From: Hyphomicrobiales bacterium | Lineage (GTDB): Bacteria; Pseudomonadota; Alphaproteobacteria; Rhizobiales; Kaistiaceae | Assembly (NCBI GenBank): GCA_017305815.1 | Contig: JAFKJZ010000417.1 | Span: 1-5,652, forward strand | Direction of reading: 5' to 3' | DNA length: 5,652 bases | In this document: positions 5,196 to 5,652 of the stretch, piece after piece | Layout: each line of letters starts with the position of its first letter | Numbering within the stretch: the first letter of the stretch is position 1 | Position numbers and translations under genes: made by a program | The notes under the pieces: generated by a model | What the model was told of the DNA's origin: nothing | Databases searched by the model: none | The model's input: only the letters and a program-made list of their open reading frames with translations

Positions 5196-5585
5196 GTGAA
5201 CCAGCCGCTCTCCCCCAAGGACATCCGCCCGCCCTTCGGCCGCTACAGCCACGGTGTCGGGGCGCCGGCCGGCAGCCGCTTCATCTACACCTCCGGCCAG
5301 CTCGGGGTCCGCGCCGACGACAGCGTTCCCGACAGCGTCGAGGAGCAGGCCGAGATCTGCTTCGAGAACATCCGCGCGATCCTCACCGCCGGCGGCATGG
5401 AACTCTCCGACATCGTCCGCCTCAACGCCTTCGTCACCCGGCGCGAGGACATGCGCCGCTACATGAACGTCCGCGACCGTTTCGTCAGCGAGCCCCTGCC
5501 GGCCTCGACGCTCTATATCGTCACCGGCTTCACCCGGCCGGAATTCCTGGTCGAGATCGAGGCCGTGGCCGCCAAGGCGGACTGA
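5196..5585 (+). CDS. Rid family (YjgF/YER057c/UK114) protein lacking the catalytic arginine
   Basis: This 129-residue protein has the full length of the family, which forms homotrimers with the active site between subunits. Typical features are Tyr17 in the GRYSHG segment, YTSGQLGV at 31-38, the helix EQAEICFENIRAIL at 50-63, NAFVTRREDM at 77-86 and VEIEAVA at 119-125 with Glu120. In E. coli RidA, Arg105 (in PARSC) binds the carboxylate of the imine/enamine substrate. Here the aligned segment is PASTL (102-106), so the arginine is replaced by Ser104. It therefore fits the Rid groups that lack this residue and probably does not deaminate 2-aminoacrylate. It is read away from the transporter operon from a shared control region, which suggests a link to that pathway, for example handling a reactive intermediate. 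GTG start, TGA stop. Family certain; function unknown. Confidence 0.5.
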   Translation: MNQPLSPKDIRPPFGRYSHGVGAPAGSRFIYTSGQLGVRADDSVPDSVEEQAEICFENIRAILTAGGMELSDIVRLNAFVTRREDMRRYMNVRDRFVSEPLPASTLYIVTGFTRPEFLVEIEAVAAKAD

Positions 5586-5592
5586 AGGCCGG

Positions 5593-5623
5593 GCGCGCTG
5601 GCGCGCATCTTGCGAGCCTCGCA
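5593..5623. repeat. GC-rich dyads downstream of the Rid gene
   Basis: Two short inverted repeats follow the stop codon: GCGCGC/GCGCGC (5593-5598, 5601-5606) and TGCGAG/CTCGCA (5611-5616, 5618-5623). No T-run follows either, so a rho-independent terminator is not well supported. The rest of the window to 5652 holds nothing I can identify. Confidence 0.5.
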
Positions 5624-5652
5624 GCCGACAGCCTGCGCCGGACGGCGCGCGA

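Noticed and set aside
4994..5252. Two short minus-strand frames overlapping the Rid gene start
   Set aside because: They are Arg/Gly-rich with no family resemblance and partly antisense to a well-supported gene.

Overview
The window is GC-rich DNA with the codon use and gene style of an alphaproteobacterium, most likely a member of the Hyphomicrobiales (Rhizobiales); the exact genus cannot be read from it. It carries one leftward (minus-strand) gene block and one divergent rightward gene. No tRNA, rRNA, CRISPR array, insertion sequence or phage gene is visible.

Layout, in the direction of transcription of the main block (right to left): a 366-bp divergent intergenic region (4830-5195); a periplasmic substrate-binding protein of the NMT1/THI5-like, NitT/TauT class (3822-4829); a 106-bp gap holding two back-to-back perfect hairpins (3764-3810); the ABC ATPase (2864-3715); the membrane permease (1989-2867), which overlaps the ATPase by 4 bp; a CodA-like metal-dependent amidohydrolase (674-1987), one base after the permease; and the first 223 codons of a GlcD-like FAD-binding oxidoreductase (671 down to the left edge), two bases after the amidohydrolase. 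The tight spacing indicates one operon. To the right, a Rid-family (YjgF/YER057c/UK114) protein is read rightward from a GTG start (5196-5585).

Read together, this is a small uptake-and-breakdown locus. A complete importer brings in a small organic, probably nitrogen-containing compound. A cytoplasmic amidohydrolase then deaminates or hydrolyses it, and a flavin oxidase probably works on it or on a product. The Rid protein may handle a reactive side product. The substrate is not determined. The amidohydrolase keeps the metal-binding residues of cytosine deaminase but not the glutamine that reads the pyrimidine ring in E. coli CodA, so a literal 'cytosine deaminase' label is doubtful. The Rid protein lacks the arginine needed for imine deaminase activity in RidA.

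The overall architecture is familiar from alphaproteobacterial catabolic ABC operons, and I see no clearly new kind of system. The points worth following are the altered active sites in both enzymes, the hairpin pair that splits the binding-protein gene from the rest of the transporter, and the palindromes and repeats in the divergent control region.
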